64,000 bases of DNA. Origin: Hyphomicrobium_A sp964493785 (lineage in GTDB: Bacteria > Pseudomonadota > Alphaproteobacteria > Rhizobiales > Hyphomicrobiaceae). The position numbers and the translations under genes are program-made. The notes beneath the pieces were generated by a model. That model did no database searches and was not told the DNA's origin. It was given only the letters and a program-made list of their open reading frames with translations. The stretch lies in assembly GCA_964493785.1 (NCBI GenBank), contig CAZBPM010000002.1:62001-126000 (forward strand). The letters are read 5' to 3'. Below are positions 38,808 to 46,413 of the stretch, piece by piece (positions within the stretch are counted from its first letter, which is position 1; every line of letters begins with the position of its first letter).

Positions 38808-40427
38808 TCAGTCAATATAATGGCGGCGATGCCAATGCGGAAGGCGCGTGCCCCGATGCTTGCGAACGAGGTAGCGGCCGGGCGCTGCAACGCCGTTTCG
38901 TGCCGCGTACCGGTGCTTGCGCGGGGTCGCGAACATCCGGCCGCATCGGCACGCGCATCCGCGCTTGAGGACAACAAACTCGCCGCGCTGGAGGCGGTGC
39001 TTGTGGGCGGCATGCCTGGAACGCTTGTTGGATTTATAGGCGTGGTGCCGCTTCGCCTTTTTGGCGTAGGCGTACTTCTTGCCAGTGCCGGACTTGGCTG
39101 ACTTCGCTTTCTTCTGCCTCACGGGCTCCGCCTGCGCCGCTTCCTCGATGGCGTCCTCGCGCGATGTCGCCGCCGCTTTTGCCGCGCCCCGCTCTTCGTC
39201 AGGCTTTCTTTCAGGCGCCGCGGGTACCGCTACGCTTGAGCCCTCGCTCTCAGTTTTGGCCGCGTCACCCTGGCCGTTGCCGCGTGGCGGCACAAGCCCA
39301 GGGCCTGACGGTCCCGTAGACATGCCGGGTGGCGAAGCGGCAGCCGAAGGCGCCACTTCCCTTGCCGAGGTGCCTTTCTTCTCCGCAGCGGCCGCGCGCA
39401 TCCGGCGCGTCGCCTCGGCCTCGATCTCGGCCGTACGCTTGGCGTCTGCTTCCGCCTGGGCCACGGCGATGCGCTCGGCCGCATCGGCTTCGTCGGCCTG
39501 TTTGCGGGTCTCGTCGGCTTTACGTTTCGCCTCAGCATCGGCTATGCGCTTGGCCTCCGTCTGTTCGGCGATGCGCTTTACTTCAATAGCCAGTGCTCTG
39601 CGCTTCTCATCGTCGGCGCGGCGTTTCGCGTCCGCTTCCTCGATCAGCCTGGCGCGCGCTTCAGCCTGCGCCTTCCTCTTTTCCTCGGCGGCGGCGGCAA
39701 TGCGCTTTTCCTCTTCGGCACGGCGCTTGGCATCGGTCGCCTCCTGGTCGGCAAGGCGCGCGGCTTCGGCTTCTGCGGCCGCACGTGCGGCGGCTTCCGT
39801 TTGGCGGCGCTCCTTTTCCGCCGCCTCCGCCTCGCGCTTGATTTTTTCCTCTTCCTGCACGCGATAGTTCAAGCCGGTGGCGGCCGGCGCAGGGCTGGCA
39901 GCTGTCGATGCGGCGACCGACGGTTGGGCCGCGGGGACCGAGCCGGCATCCGGCGTGCTCAGCGGCGTCACGATCTGGGTGCGATAGGCCCTGTTCGCCC
40001 GCGCCAGCCAGTCGCGGACATGTTCCAGCAGTCCGCTCCATCCGCGCAGCTCCGGCGGTGGCGACGATGCAGCAGGCTTTGCCGTCTCGCCGCTGCTCTC
40101 GACGATTGTCGTCCAGTCGTCCTTGGCCTTGAGCTGGGCGATCACAATTTGCTCGTAGGATTGGGCCGAATGCGCCAGCCAGTCGAACACGGGGCTGAAT
40201 GCGCCAGCCGTCTCCCGCGGGGGCTGAGGCTGCGGAGCTGGCGCTGTTGCCTCGGTCGCAACCGGCTTCTTCTCTTCGAGGATGTCGGTGAAGCGCTGAG
40301 AGGCCGCACGCGCGAGGTCCTCGGCGCGCTGTCGCAGTTCCGGTGTGTCGACCCGCTGCCCGTCCGCCGCAACGGCGCTCTGCGTGCCCAGCAATGCCAG
40401 CACGAAGAGGGAACGCATACCCATCAT
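38808..40427 (-). CDS. Secreted coiled-coil protein with basic Cys/His tail
   Basis: 539 residues, not recognised. A signal peptide (MMGMRSLFVLALLGTQSAVA) is followed by a globular stretch (about 20-160) and then a long uninterrupted Ala/Glu/Lys/Arg helix (about 185-350, repeats like EAKRIADAEAKRKADETRKQ), similar in composition to TolA. After a Pro/Ser linker comes a strongly basic tail rich in Tyr, His and Arg with CACRCG inside. The tail could bind anionic envelope polymers or metal; this is conjecture. Start 40427 has a GGGAGCGGA stretch upstream. The shared upstream gap of 283 bases also holds the LOG leader. Confidence 0.78.
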   Translation of the reverse strand: MMGMRSLFVLALLGTQSAVAADGQRVDTPELRQRAEDLARAASQRFTDILEEKKPVATEATAPAPQPQPPRETAGAFSPVFDWLAHSAQSYEQIVIAQLKAKDDWTTIVESSGETAKPAASSPPPELRGWSGLLEHVRDWLARANRAYRTQIVTPLSTPDAGSVPAAQPSVAASTAASPAPAATGLNYRVQEEEKIKREAEAAEKERRQTEAAARAAAEAEAARLADQEATDAKRRAEEEKRIAAAAEEKRKAQAEARARLIEEADAKRRADDEKRRALAIEVKRIAEQTEAKRIADAEAKRKADETRKQADEADAAERIAVAQAEADAKRTAEIEAEATRRMRAAAAEKKGTSAREVAPSAAASPPGMSTGPSGPGLVPPRGNGQGDAAKTESEGSSVAVPAAPERKPDEERGAAKAAATSREDAIEEAAQAEPVRQKKAKSAKSGTGKKYAYAKKAKRHHAYKSNKRSRHAAHKHRLQRGEFVVLKRGCACRCGRMFATPRKHRYAARNGVAAPGRYLVRKHRGTRLPHWHRRHYID

Positions 40428-40630
40428 CAGCGTTTTCCGCTCCCGATGTTCCGCGCCGGATTTGGGCACGGATACCCGTTATTTATGGCGGTTCTCTGAG
40501 GTGCCGCCTGAGTGAACAATCCATTAAGCACAAGTCCGGCGGCCAGCCAAACGAGGTCCGCAAAAGCGGCTAACGCGGGAGGATCGGGCGCGGCGGCGGC
40601 GCCACAATTAACGCTCCAAGGCGGCCCACC

Positions 40631-40693
40631 ATGAGGTGTCACAAGGAGGGGGCGACACCCATATTAGATTGCCCCCGTGTGGGCATTTTTTAG
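40631..40693 (+). promoter_or_regulatory. Riboswitch- or attenuator-like leader of the LOG gene
   Basis: Three competing structures are visible. (1) A hairpin: ATG-A-GGTGTC (40631-40640) pairs with GACACCCAT (40654-40662), one bulged A, loop of 13. (2) A terminator: TGCCC (40670-40674) with GGGCA (40681-40685), then six T (40686-40691). (3) GGGGGC in the hairpin loop (40648-40653) is complementary to GCCCCC (40671-40676), which overlaps the 5' arm of the terminator, so pairing it would prevent termination. The T-run ends 19 bases before the LOG start. A 20-codon frame (40631-40693, MRCHKEGATPILDCPRVGIF) spans the same stretch. No known class matched by eye. Confidence 0.55.
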
Positions 40694-40710
40694 CAACGAC
40701 GGAAGTTTGA

Positions 40711-41340
40711 ATGAGCAAGAAACGACTGAATGGAAAGAAGATCGCAGACGGCGCGCGCAGCGTTTGCGTCTACTGCGGCTCAGGACTGGGGCTGAATCCA
40801 GCCTACAGGGAAGCGGCTCGGACCCTCGGCAAGTCTCTCGCCGAACATAAAATCGGCCTCGTCTATGGCGGCGGCAGCCTCGGGCTGATGGGCGAAGTCG
40901 CCCGCGCAACGCTGGAGCACGGCGGGCACGTCACGGGCATCATCCCGTCCTTCCTCGTCGAAAAGGAAGCCATGCTTCGCGACGTGGACGAGATGGTCGT
41001 CACCGAAAACATGCACCAGCGCAAGCAGCTGATGTTCGATCGCTCGAGCGCGTTCGTCGCTCTTCCCGGCGGTATCGGCACGCTCGAAGAGCTTGTCGAG
41101 CAGCTGACCTGGGTCCAGCTCGGGCGCCATGCGAAACCGGTGGTCGTGGCCAATATCGATGGCTTCTGGACCCCGTTCTTGAAGCTGCTGACCCACATGA
41201 AGGCTGACACCTTCATTCGCCCGGGTCTCGACGTAAGTTTCACGGTCGTCGACGACGCTGCCAAGATCGTTCCGGCTATCGTCGGCACCTGGGGCGAGAG
41301 GGCAGCACCCACGGACGAGGCTGTTCTCGCGAGGTTCTGA
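40711..41340 (+). CDS. LOG family nucleotide hydrolase
   Basis: A 209-residue Rossmann-fold enzyme of the LONELY GUY family (TIGR00730), which in plants and bacteria removes ribose 5-phosphate from cytokinin nucleotides and more generally from nucleoside monophosphates. The family signature PGGIGTLEE is at 119-127 and the R104-K105 pair precedes it. The N-terminal VCVYCGSGLGLNPAYREAA is typical. GGAAG lies upstream of the ATG. The gene stands alone with a T-tailed hairpin just before it, so it is probably under attenuation control. It ends seven bases before the convergent dsbB-type gene. Confidence 0.94.
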   Translation: MSKKRLNGKKIADGARSVCVYCGSGLGLNPAYREAARTLGKSLAEHKIGLVYGGGSLGLMGEVARATLEHGGHVTGIIPSFLVEKEAMLRDVDEMVVTENMHQRKQLMFDRSSAFVALPGGIGTLEELVEQLTWVQLGRHAKPVVVANIDGFWTPFLKLLTHMKADTFIRPGLDVSFTVVDDAAKIVPAIVGTWGERAAPTDEAVLARF

Positions 41341-41347
41341 CGAGGAG

Positions 41348-41890
41348 CTAGCCGAGAAGTTCGTATCGCACTGGGTTCGCCGGACAGCCGGAGAACCCGC
41401 ACTGCAGCAGCACGCTGACTGCGTTCAGCGCCACGAGCGCCATGATCAGCCACACGGCGGTGTCTTCTAAAAGCCCCCGTGCCGGCCGGCGCTCGGTGGA
41501 AACCTGCTGTGGGCCGAATGCCAGCATCGCGCCGGCGGCCAGGATGGCGCCGCAGAAGGCAAGAAACGCCCAGGTGTAGAAGTGCAGGCCCAGCAGGGTT
41601 GTGCCATATCCAGGATCGCCGGGCATAATGTGGAGAAGCATCTGCCTCGCCGCGACGCCCGCCCCCACTAAAGCTGCGATGATCGACAGCCCGAGGTATT
41701 GCGGTTTCGGCCCGTTGCGGATGGCAAGGATCGGCCCGACGGCCAGGGCTGCAAATCCCACCCGCTGCAACAGGCAGAGCGGGCACGGCAGTTCCCCATG
41801 ATCGAGCTGCCAGTAGAATGCCACGCTCAGGATGCCCGAGATGGCATAGAGGGCCAGGGCATTCAGGGTGACGGCCGTCTTGGGGCTCAT
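41348..41890 (-). CDS. DsbB-type disulfide bond formation protein
   Basis: A 180-residue membrane protein with four transmembrane helices that reoxidises the periplasmic thiol oxidase and passes electrons to quinone. The first cysteine pair is C36-P-L-C39 (ELPCPLCLLQR), as in DsbB. The second pair, normally in the loop between helices 3 and 4, is instead near the end, after the last helix (C164 and C169 in LQCGFSGCP). Start MSPKTAVTL at 41890. It follows the 52-residue membrane gene by 19 bases, a pairing known for this DsbB branch. Confidence 0.9.
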   Translation of the reverse strand: MSPKTAVTLNALALYAISGILSVAFYWQLDHGELPCPLCLLQRVGFAALAVGPILAIRNGPKPQYLGLSIIAALVGAGVAARQMLLHIMPGDPGYGTTLLGLHFYTWAFLAFCGAILAAGAMLAFGPQQVSTERRPARGLLEDTAVWLIMALVALNAVSVLLQCGFSGCPANPVRYELLG

Positions 41891-41909
41891 TTCCACTGCA
41901 ATCCGTCCA

Positions 41910-42068
41910 CTAGAACGACAAGGGGAGCGCATCGGTCGCGTGGCGCAGATAAAGTGCCACGGTGTAGGCCAATCCTACGAAAAACACGTAGACCGCCGGG
42001 CGCACCGCATCGCGCCATGCCAGCCACATAGCGAGGCCAAAATTGACGAAGGCGATGAAGAACTCCAT
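41910..42068 (-). CDS. DUF5993-like small membrane protein
   Basis: 52 residues, one or two hydrophobic helices: MEFFIAFVNFGLAMWLAWRD, then AVYVFFVGLAYTVALYLRHA, ending TDALPLSF. This pattern matches the small DUF5993 family as I recall it, which regularly sits directly upstream of a dsbB-type gene. It would be an accessory subunit in the inner membrane, but this is not proven. It is divergent from the M48-like gene; only 26 bases separate the two start codons, so their promoters must overlap the genes. Confidence 0.82.
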   Translation of the reverse strand: MEFFIAFVNFGLAMWLAWRDAVRPAVYVFFVGLAYTVALYLRHATDALPLSF

Positions 42069-42094
42069 GCAACCGTCCGTGGTTTAGGCTCAGA

Positions 42095-43087
42095 ATGCAG
42101 GCCATGACGCTGGAAGGGGATCATAATCCGAGTCGCCCCGTGACGCGCGGAGCGGTCCTGTCCAATTACATCCAGGCCGCCTTGCTGCTTGCCGGGTTCG
42201 GCGGGCTGCTCATTGCTGTGCTCTGGTCGCAGCTCGACCAGGGCGCGTTGGTAGCCGCCGGATTGGCCGCGGTAGGGATCGTTCTGCTCGCCGCCCGCAC
42301 CCCTCCAGCAACAGCGATGCTGATCTACGGCGCCCGCCCCTATGAGTCCGGCGACCTCGCCCAGTTCGACAACATCGCTCGCGAGCTGGCCCGCCGCGCG
42401 GGGATTGCCTCACCGCCGCGGCTCTATCTGATGCCGAGCCTGCTGGTCACGGCTTTCTCGATCGGGAACTCGAAGCGCTTCGCCATTGCGCTCACCGAAG
42501 GACTGCTGCGGCGCCTCACGATGCGAGAGGTTGCCGCCATCCTCGCGCGCCAGATTGCCTACGCCCAGCGCGGAGACCTGTTCGTTTTCGGCGTGGCCGA
42601 CATCATCTCCCGCTGTGCCCAGGGCCTCTACTACGGCGGCCTCGCCCTGGCAGCGCTGAATGTTCTCGGTTCGGTGACGGGGGCCGATACCATTCCCTGG
42701 CTCAGCGTGGCGCTGATGGTGCTGGCCCCGGTGCTGATGAATGGGATGCAGCTTGCCTTGTCGCACGCCCGCGAATTCGAGGTCGATAGGGCTGCCGCCC
42801 TGCTGACCGGGGATCCGCTCGGCGTCGCCTCGGCCATCTCGCGCCTCGATGCCTTTGCCGGCTCGCCGCTCGACGACCTGATCCCGCCGGTTCCCGCACG
42901 CAAGGTGGCGCTGCCTTCCATGCTGTGGCTCTCGACCGACGTAGACCGTCGCGTGGCGGCCGTAACGGCTTTTCAGGCCCCGCCGATGCCGCCGCTCGAC
43001 ACGACCGAGGGCCCGCGCATCTCTCTCATCGGCGTTGGCCCCATCGAGTTGCGGCCTCGCTATCGCTGGCCTGGCGTGTGGTTCTAG
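42095..43087 (+). CDS. M48-type peptidase homologue, catalytically dead
   Basis: 330 residues with the HtpX/M48 membrane-protease layout: two N-terminal helices (about 25-65), the protease core from about 85, and two further helices (about 165-215). The zinc/catalytic motif HExxH is replaced by R152-Q-I-A-Y156 in the conserved context EVAAILARQIAYAQRGDLF, so both His and the Glu are lost, while the third ligand E227 (HAREFEVDRAAA) and the FSIGN segment stay. It is therefore likely a non-proteolytic relative. Start at 42095; a second ATG follows at 42104. It lies upstream of meaB on the same strand. Confidence 0.85.
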   Translation: MQAMTLEGDHNPSRPVTRGAVLSNYIQAALLLAGFGGLLIAVLWSQLDQGALVAAGLAAVGIVLLAARTPPATAMLIYGARPYESGDLAQFDNIARELARRAGIASPPRLYLMPSLLVTAFSIGNSKRFAIALTEGLLRRLTMREVAAILARQIAYAQRGDLFVFGVADIISRCAQGLYYGGLALAALNVLGSVTGADTIPWLSVALMVLAPVLMNGMQLALSHAREFEVDRAAALLTGDPLGVASAISRLDAFAGSPLDDLIPPVPARKVALPSMLWLSTDVDRRVAAVTAFQAPPMPPLDTTEGPRISLIGVGPIELRPRYRWPGVWF

Positions 43088-43159
43088 GATGATGGACCTC
43101 GCGAACGGGGCGTCAGCCAGCGCTTGCCCCGTCACCTCATTTGCGCGTATCAGCCAGAC

Positions 43160-44137
43160 ATGTCCCAGATGACGACAGCAGCCCCGCGAGAGCGCATCGA
43201 GACCGACGCTGATGCCACAGCGCTTATCGGCAGGATGCGTGCCGGGGAACGCCGCGCCACCGCGCTGATCATCACGGAGCTGGAGCGCCTGTCGAAAGCG
43301 GCACCCGTTCTGCTGCGGGCCATGCAGCCGCACCTCGGTCACGCGCTGGTTGTCGGCTTCACGGGTCCGCCGGGGGCGGGCAAGTCCACGCTCGTCAATG
43401 CAGTAATTGCAGAGCTGCGGCGCGAGGGAAAAACGGTCGGCGTCATCGCTGTCGATCCGTCGAGCCCCGTCTCGGGTGGCGCCATCCTGGGCGACCGGAT
43501 CCGCATGACCGCCGCGCTCGACGATGACGGCGTGTTCGTGCGCTCACTTGCCAGCCGTGGCTATCTGGGTGGGTTATCGCCCGCGGCTGTACGGATTATC
43601 GACGCACTCGATGCCGCCGGCCGCGACGTGATCCTATTGGAGACGGTCGGCACCGGGCAGAACGAGATCGACGTTGCCGAGGTGGCCGATGTCCGCGTGG
43701 TCATATCCGCCCCGGGGCTTGGCGACGACATCCAGGCGATGAAATCCGGCCTGCTCGAGATCGCCGACATCATGGTCGTCAACAAGGGGGACCGCCCCGG
43801 CGCCGACCAGACGATGCAGCAGCTCATGGGGGCCTTGTCGATCCGCGCGATCCGGCGCCAATCCCTGCCCGTCCTCAAGACGACGGCAACGACCGGCGAA
43901 GGCGTGCCCGAACTCGTAACAGCCGTCGCGGAAGTGGGACGGGAGCGGGACGCTGCTGGTCCCCTGGCCCGCCGCCGCCGTCGCGCCCGCTACCTCATTG
44001 CCCGGGCCGCATCGGATCTTGTGGCAGAGCGCGTCCGCGCCGGCGGACCCGCCGCGCTCGATACCCTCGCCGACCAGGTGCTCGGCGGCTCCATCGGTCC
44101 CGAAGAAGCGGCCCGCCGCCTACTCGATAGGTCGTAG
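43160..44137 (+). CDS. meaB: Methylmalonyl-CoA mutase-associated GTPase MeaB
   Basis: A 325-residue SIMIBI-class GTPase (MeaB/ArgK) that protects and reloads adenosylcobalamin mutases; in methylotrophs it is needed for methylmalonyl-CoA mutase in glyoxylate regeneration. The P-loop is GFTGPPGAGKSTLVNAVI; the switch AVDPSSPVSGGAILGDRIRM and the ETVGTGQNEIDVA segment are typical. An ATG at 43160 (or 43169) is chosen over a TTG at 43124. No mutase gene is in this window. A terminator hairpin follows. Confidence 0.95.
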   Translation: MSQMTTAAPRERIETDADATALIGRMRAGERRATALIITELERLSKAAPVLLRAMQPHLGHALVVGFTGPPGAGKSTLVNAVIAELRREGKTVGVIAVDPSSPVSGGAILGDRIRMTAALDDDGVFVRSLASRGYLGGLSPAAVRIIDALDAAGRDVILLETVGTGQNEIDVAEVADVRVVISAPGLGDDIQAMKSGLLEIADIMVVNKGDRPGADQTMQQLMGALSIRAIRRQSLPVLKTTATTGEGVPELVTAVAEVGRERDAAGPLARRRRRARYLIARAASDLVAERVRAGGPAALDTLADQVLGGSIGPEEAARRLLDRS

Positions 44138-44146
44138 CGAAGCAAA

Positions 44147-44170
44147 AAGGGGCGCCTTGCGGCGCCCCTT
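44147..44170. terminator. Bidirectional terminator hairpin
   Basis: AAGGGGCGCC (44147-44156) and GGCGCCCCTT (44161-44170) form a perfect 10-bp stem with loop TTGC between convergent genes. On the minus strand it runs into CTTTTTGCTT, so it is a good terminator for the small secreted gene; on the plus strand the T-tail is weak. Confidence 0.8.
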
Positions 44171-44196
44171 CCGCGTTGGCCAGTTGTCCGCAGGCG

Positions 44197-44475
44197 TCAA
44201 TCGTCGTTGTCGTCTCCGTTGTCGTCGCCCATGCCCTGCCCGGACGTGCCTCGGCCATAACCTTCCCGACCGACCTTGTAGTCCGGGTCATCCTTCGGCA
44301 CGCGGGCCGTGGGATTGTTGCTCGCATCAGGGCCGGATTGATCGTCTGTCCGAGGCGGGACACTGCCCATGGTCTCTGTCGGTGGATCGCCAGGGGCAGT
44401 CTCGGCAGCCCATGCGCTACCAATGCCGCCGAACGCGATGACAGCCGCAATGGCGCAGATCGCTTTCGTCTTCAT
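44197..44475 (-). CDS. Small secreted acidic protein
   Basis: 92 residues, function unknown. Signal peptide 1-23 (MKTKAICAIAAVIAFGGIGS, cleaved near AWA-A). The mature part is Pro/Asp/Gly-rich and largely disordered, with a final Gly/Asp/Asn run (GQGMGDDNGDDNDD). AAAGGA precedes the ATG at 44475, well spaced. Its terminator at 44147-44170 supports a real transcript. Confidence 0.75.
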   Translation of the reverse strand: MKTKAICAIAAVIAFGGIGSAWAAETAPGDPPTETMGSVPPRTDDQSGPDASNNPTARVPKDDPDYKVGREGYGRGTSGQGMGDDNGDDNDD

Positions 44476-44889
44476 GATCGCAGTCCTTTCGTCAGATTTC
44501 CTCGCTGAGCGGCGCGAGGCCGCCTGCGCCCGGATCAAACCGAGCACGGGCCGGAATCTGGAGCCCAGCCGTCCGCGGGCCAATCAGCCATGAAAGGCAT
44601 GGTTTGTTGGTGGTGAAGCCCCACTTGCCAATTGTCGGCGTCGCGCGCCGCCAAGCCCGCGAACGCTGCGATTGCGCTTCGAAGCGCTCCTCGAAACCGG
44701 CGGTTTGGCCGCAGCCTCAGCGCTGCTCTGCGGCACCTTCGGGGCTGGTGGCGGGCTCGCTCGCGGTGGGCGCCGGGATGCGGACTAACAAAGCTACGCC
44801 CGAATCAGGCGGCGCCATGCAAAACGGCTTGTCGTGCTTACTGGGTTTAGCGAAACTTCTTGTGGAACAGTTGGGGGTCTCGAAACGGA
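44476..44889. other. Gene-free region upstream of the POT transporter
   Basis: About 414 bases with no supportable gene. A plus-strand frame from 44604 (101 codons) has no domain, no membrane pattern and an unlikely composition. I see no clear promoter boxes or riboswitch. Promoters for both divergent genes must lie here. Confidence 0.5.
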
Positions 44890-46380
44890 ATGACGCAGTC
44901 GACGGGTGATCCGGCTTCCGGAACCGGGCCGTTCGCGGGCCAGCCACGCGGATTGTCGACGCTGTTCTTCGCCGAGTTGTGGGAGCGCTTCTCCTACTAC
45001 GGGATGCGCGCGCTGCTGACGCTCTTCATCGTCACGCCGATCGCCTCCGGCGGGCTGGGGCTCAGTTCCGTGGAAGCGGCGCGGGTCTACGGCAACTACA
45101 CGATGGCGGTCTACCTGCTGTCGATCCCCGGCGGATACATCGCCGATCGCTATCTCGGTGCGCGCCAAGCGGTGCTGATCGGCGGCTCGATCATCGCGCT
45201 GGGGCACTTCATGCTCGCCGTCCCGACGCAGACCACGTTCTTCATTGGGCTGGGGCTCGTGGCGCTGGGCACCGGCCTCTTCAAGCCGAACATCAGCGCC
45301 ATGGTCGGCGGCCTCTACGCGCCGGGTGACGATCGGCGCGACGCGGGATTCTCGCTCTTTTACATGGGCATCAATATCGGCGGCCTGCTCGCGCCGATCA
45401 TCACCGGCTTCCTCGCGCAGGCGCCCGAGTTCCAGAGTCTGCTGGCCAGCATGGGCCTCGACCCTGCCATGAGCTGGCACTGGGGTTTCGGAGCGGCGGG
45501 CGTCGGTATGACGATCGGCCTCATCGTCTTCGCCCGTCAGAGCGCCAGTCTCGCCGGCATCGGCGCCAAGCCCGAGGTGGCTCCGGGCGCGTGGATCCCG
45601 AGCCTGCTTGTCGTAGGCGGTACCCTGCTGGTGCTTGGACTCACGGTGCTTTCTGACCACCCGAGCTTCCAGTGGCTGCGCGCCGGTTTCCTGCTCGTGC
45701 CCATCGCCGCTGTCGTGTGGTTTGCCATGCGCGGCGACCTGGATGGGGAACGCCTCGCATCAGTCTTCGTGTTCTTCATCGCCGCGATGATCTTCTGGGC
45801 CATCTTCGAGCAGGCCGGGATCACCATCGCGCTGTTCGGTCTCGAGCTGACGCGCACCGAGCTGTTCGGGTGGAACTTCCCGGCCGCGTGGTATCAATCG
45901 CTCAATCCGCTGTTCGTGATCCTGCTGGCGCCGCTGTTCGCCGCGCTCTGGCTGCGCATGGGGCCGCACCAGCCATCGAGCCCCGTGAAGTTCGCGCTCG
46001 GCCTCTTCTTCCTTGGGCTGTCGTTCCTGCTGATGGTGCCCGCCGCGGCCTTGACGGCCGAAGGCAAGGTGAGCCCGCTGTGGCTCGTCGGCTTGTTCTT
46101 CCTGCAGACGGTCGGCGAGCTGCTTTTGAGCCCCGTCGGCCTCAGCACCATGACCAAGCTCGCCCCGCCAAAGCTTGTCGGTCTCATCCTAGGTATCTGG
46201 TTCCTGGCCGCGGCCTGGGGCAACAAGCTGGCCGGCATACTCGGCGGCGGCTACAGCGCCTCGGATCCCGATGCCCTCGCCCAGTTCTTCCTGCAGCAGG
46301 CGGCGATGGTGGGCGTGGCAACGCTCGCCATGTTCGCGTTGGTGCCGTGGCTGAAGCAAATGATGCGCGGGGTTCGGTGA
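44890..46380 (+). CDS. Peptide MFS transporter (POT/PTR family)
   Basis: A 496-residue proton-coupled di/tripeptide transporter. The family motifs are present: E-x-x-E-R in FFAELWERFSYYGMRALL on helix 1 (proton coupling) and the PTR2 signature FYMGINIGGLLAPII on helix 5, plus GGYIADRYLGARQAV in the loop between helices 2 and 3. About 13-14 helices are seen. The start MTQSTGDPA at 44890 is chosen because it begins the unstructured family N-terminus; ACGGA precedes it. It is convergent with cimA. Confidence 0.95.
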   Translation: MTQSTGDPASGTGPFAGQPRGLSTLFFAELWERFSYYGMRALLTLFIVTPIASGGLGLSSVEAARVYGNYTMAVYLLSIPGGYIADRYLGARQAVLIGGSIIALGHFMLAVPTQTTFFIGLGLVALGTGLFKPNISAMVGGLYAPGDDRRDAGFSLFYMGINIGGLLAPIITGFLAQAPEFQSLLASMGLDPAMSWHWGFGAAGVGMTIGLIVFARQSASLAGIGAKPEVAPGAWIPSLLVVGGTLLVLGLTVLSDHPSFQWLRAGFLLVPIAAVVWFAMRGDLDGERLASVFVFFIAAMIFWAIFEQAGITIALFGLELTRTELFGWNFPAAWYQSLNPLFVILLAPLFAALWLRMGPHQPSSPVKFALGLFFLGLSFLLMVPAAALTAEGKVSPLWLVGLFFLQTVGELLLSPVGLSTMTKLAPPKLVGLILGIWFLAAAWGNKLAGILGGGYSASDPDALAQFFLQQAAMVGVATLAMFALVPWLKQMMRGVR

Positions 46381-46413
46381 ACCGTGCCGCGCGGTGCCGT
46401 GTTCGCTTGGGCT

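Noticed and set aside
44604..44909. 101-residue plus-strand frame before the POT gene
   Set aside because: No domain or membrane pattern, unlikely composition, and it overlaps the start of the transporter.
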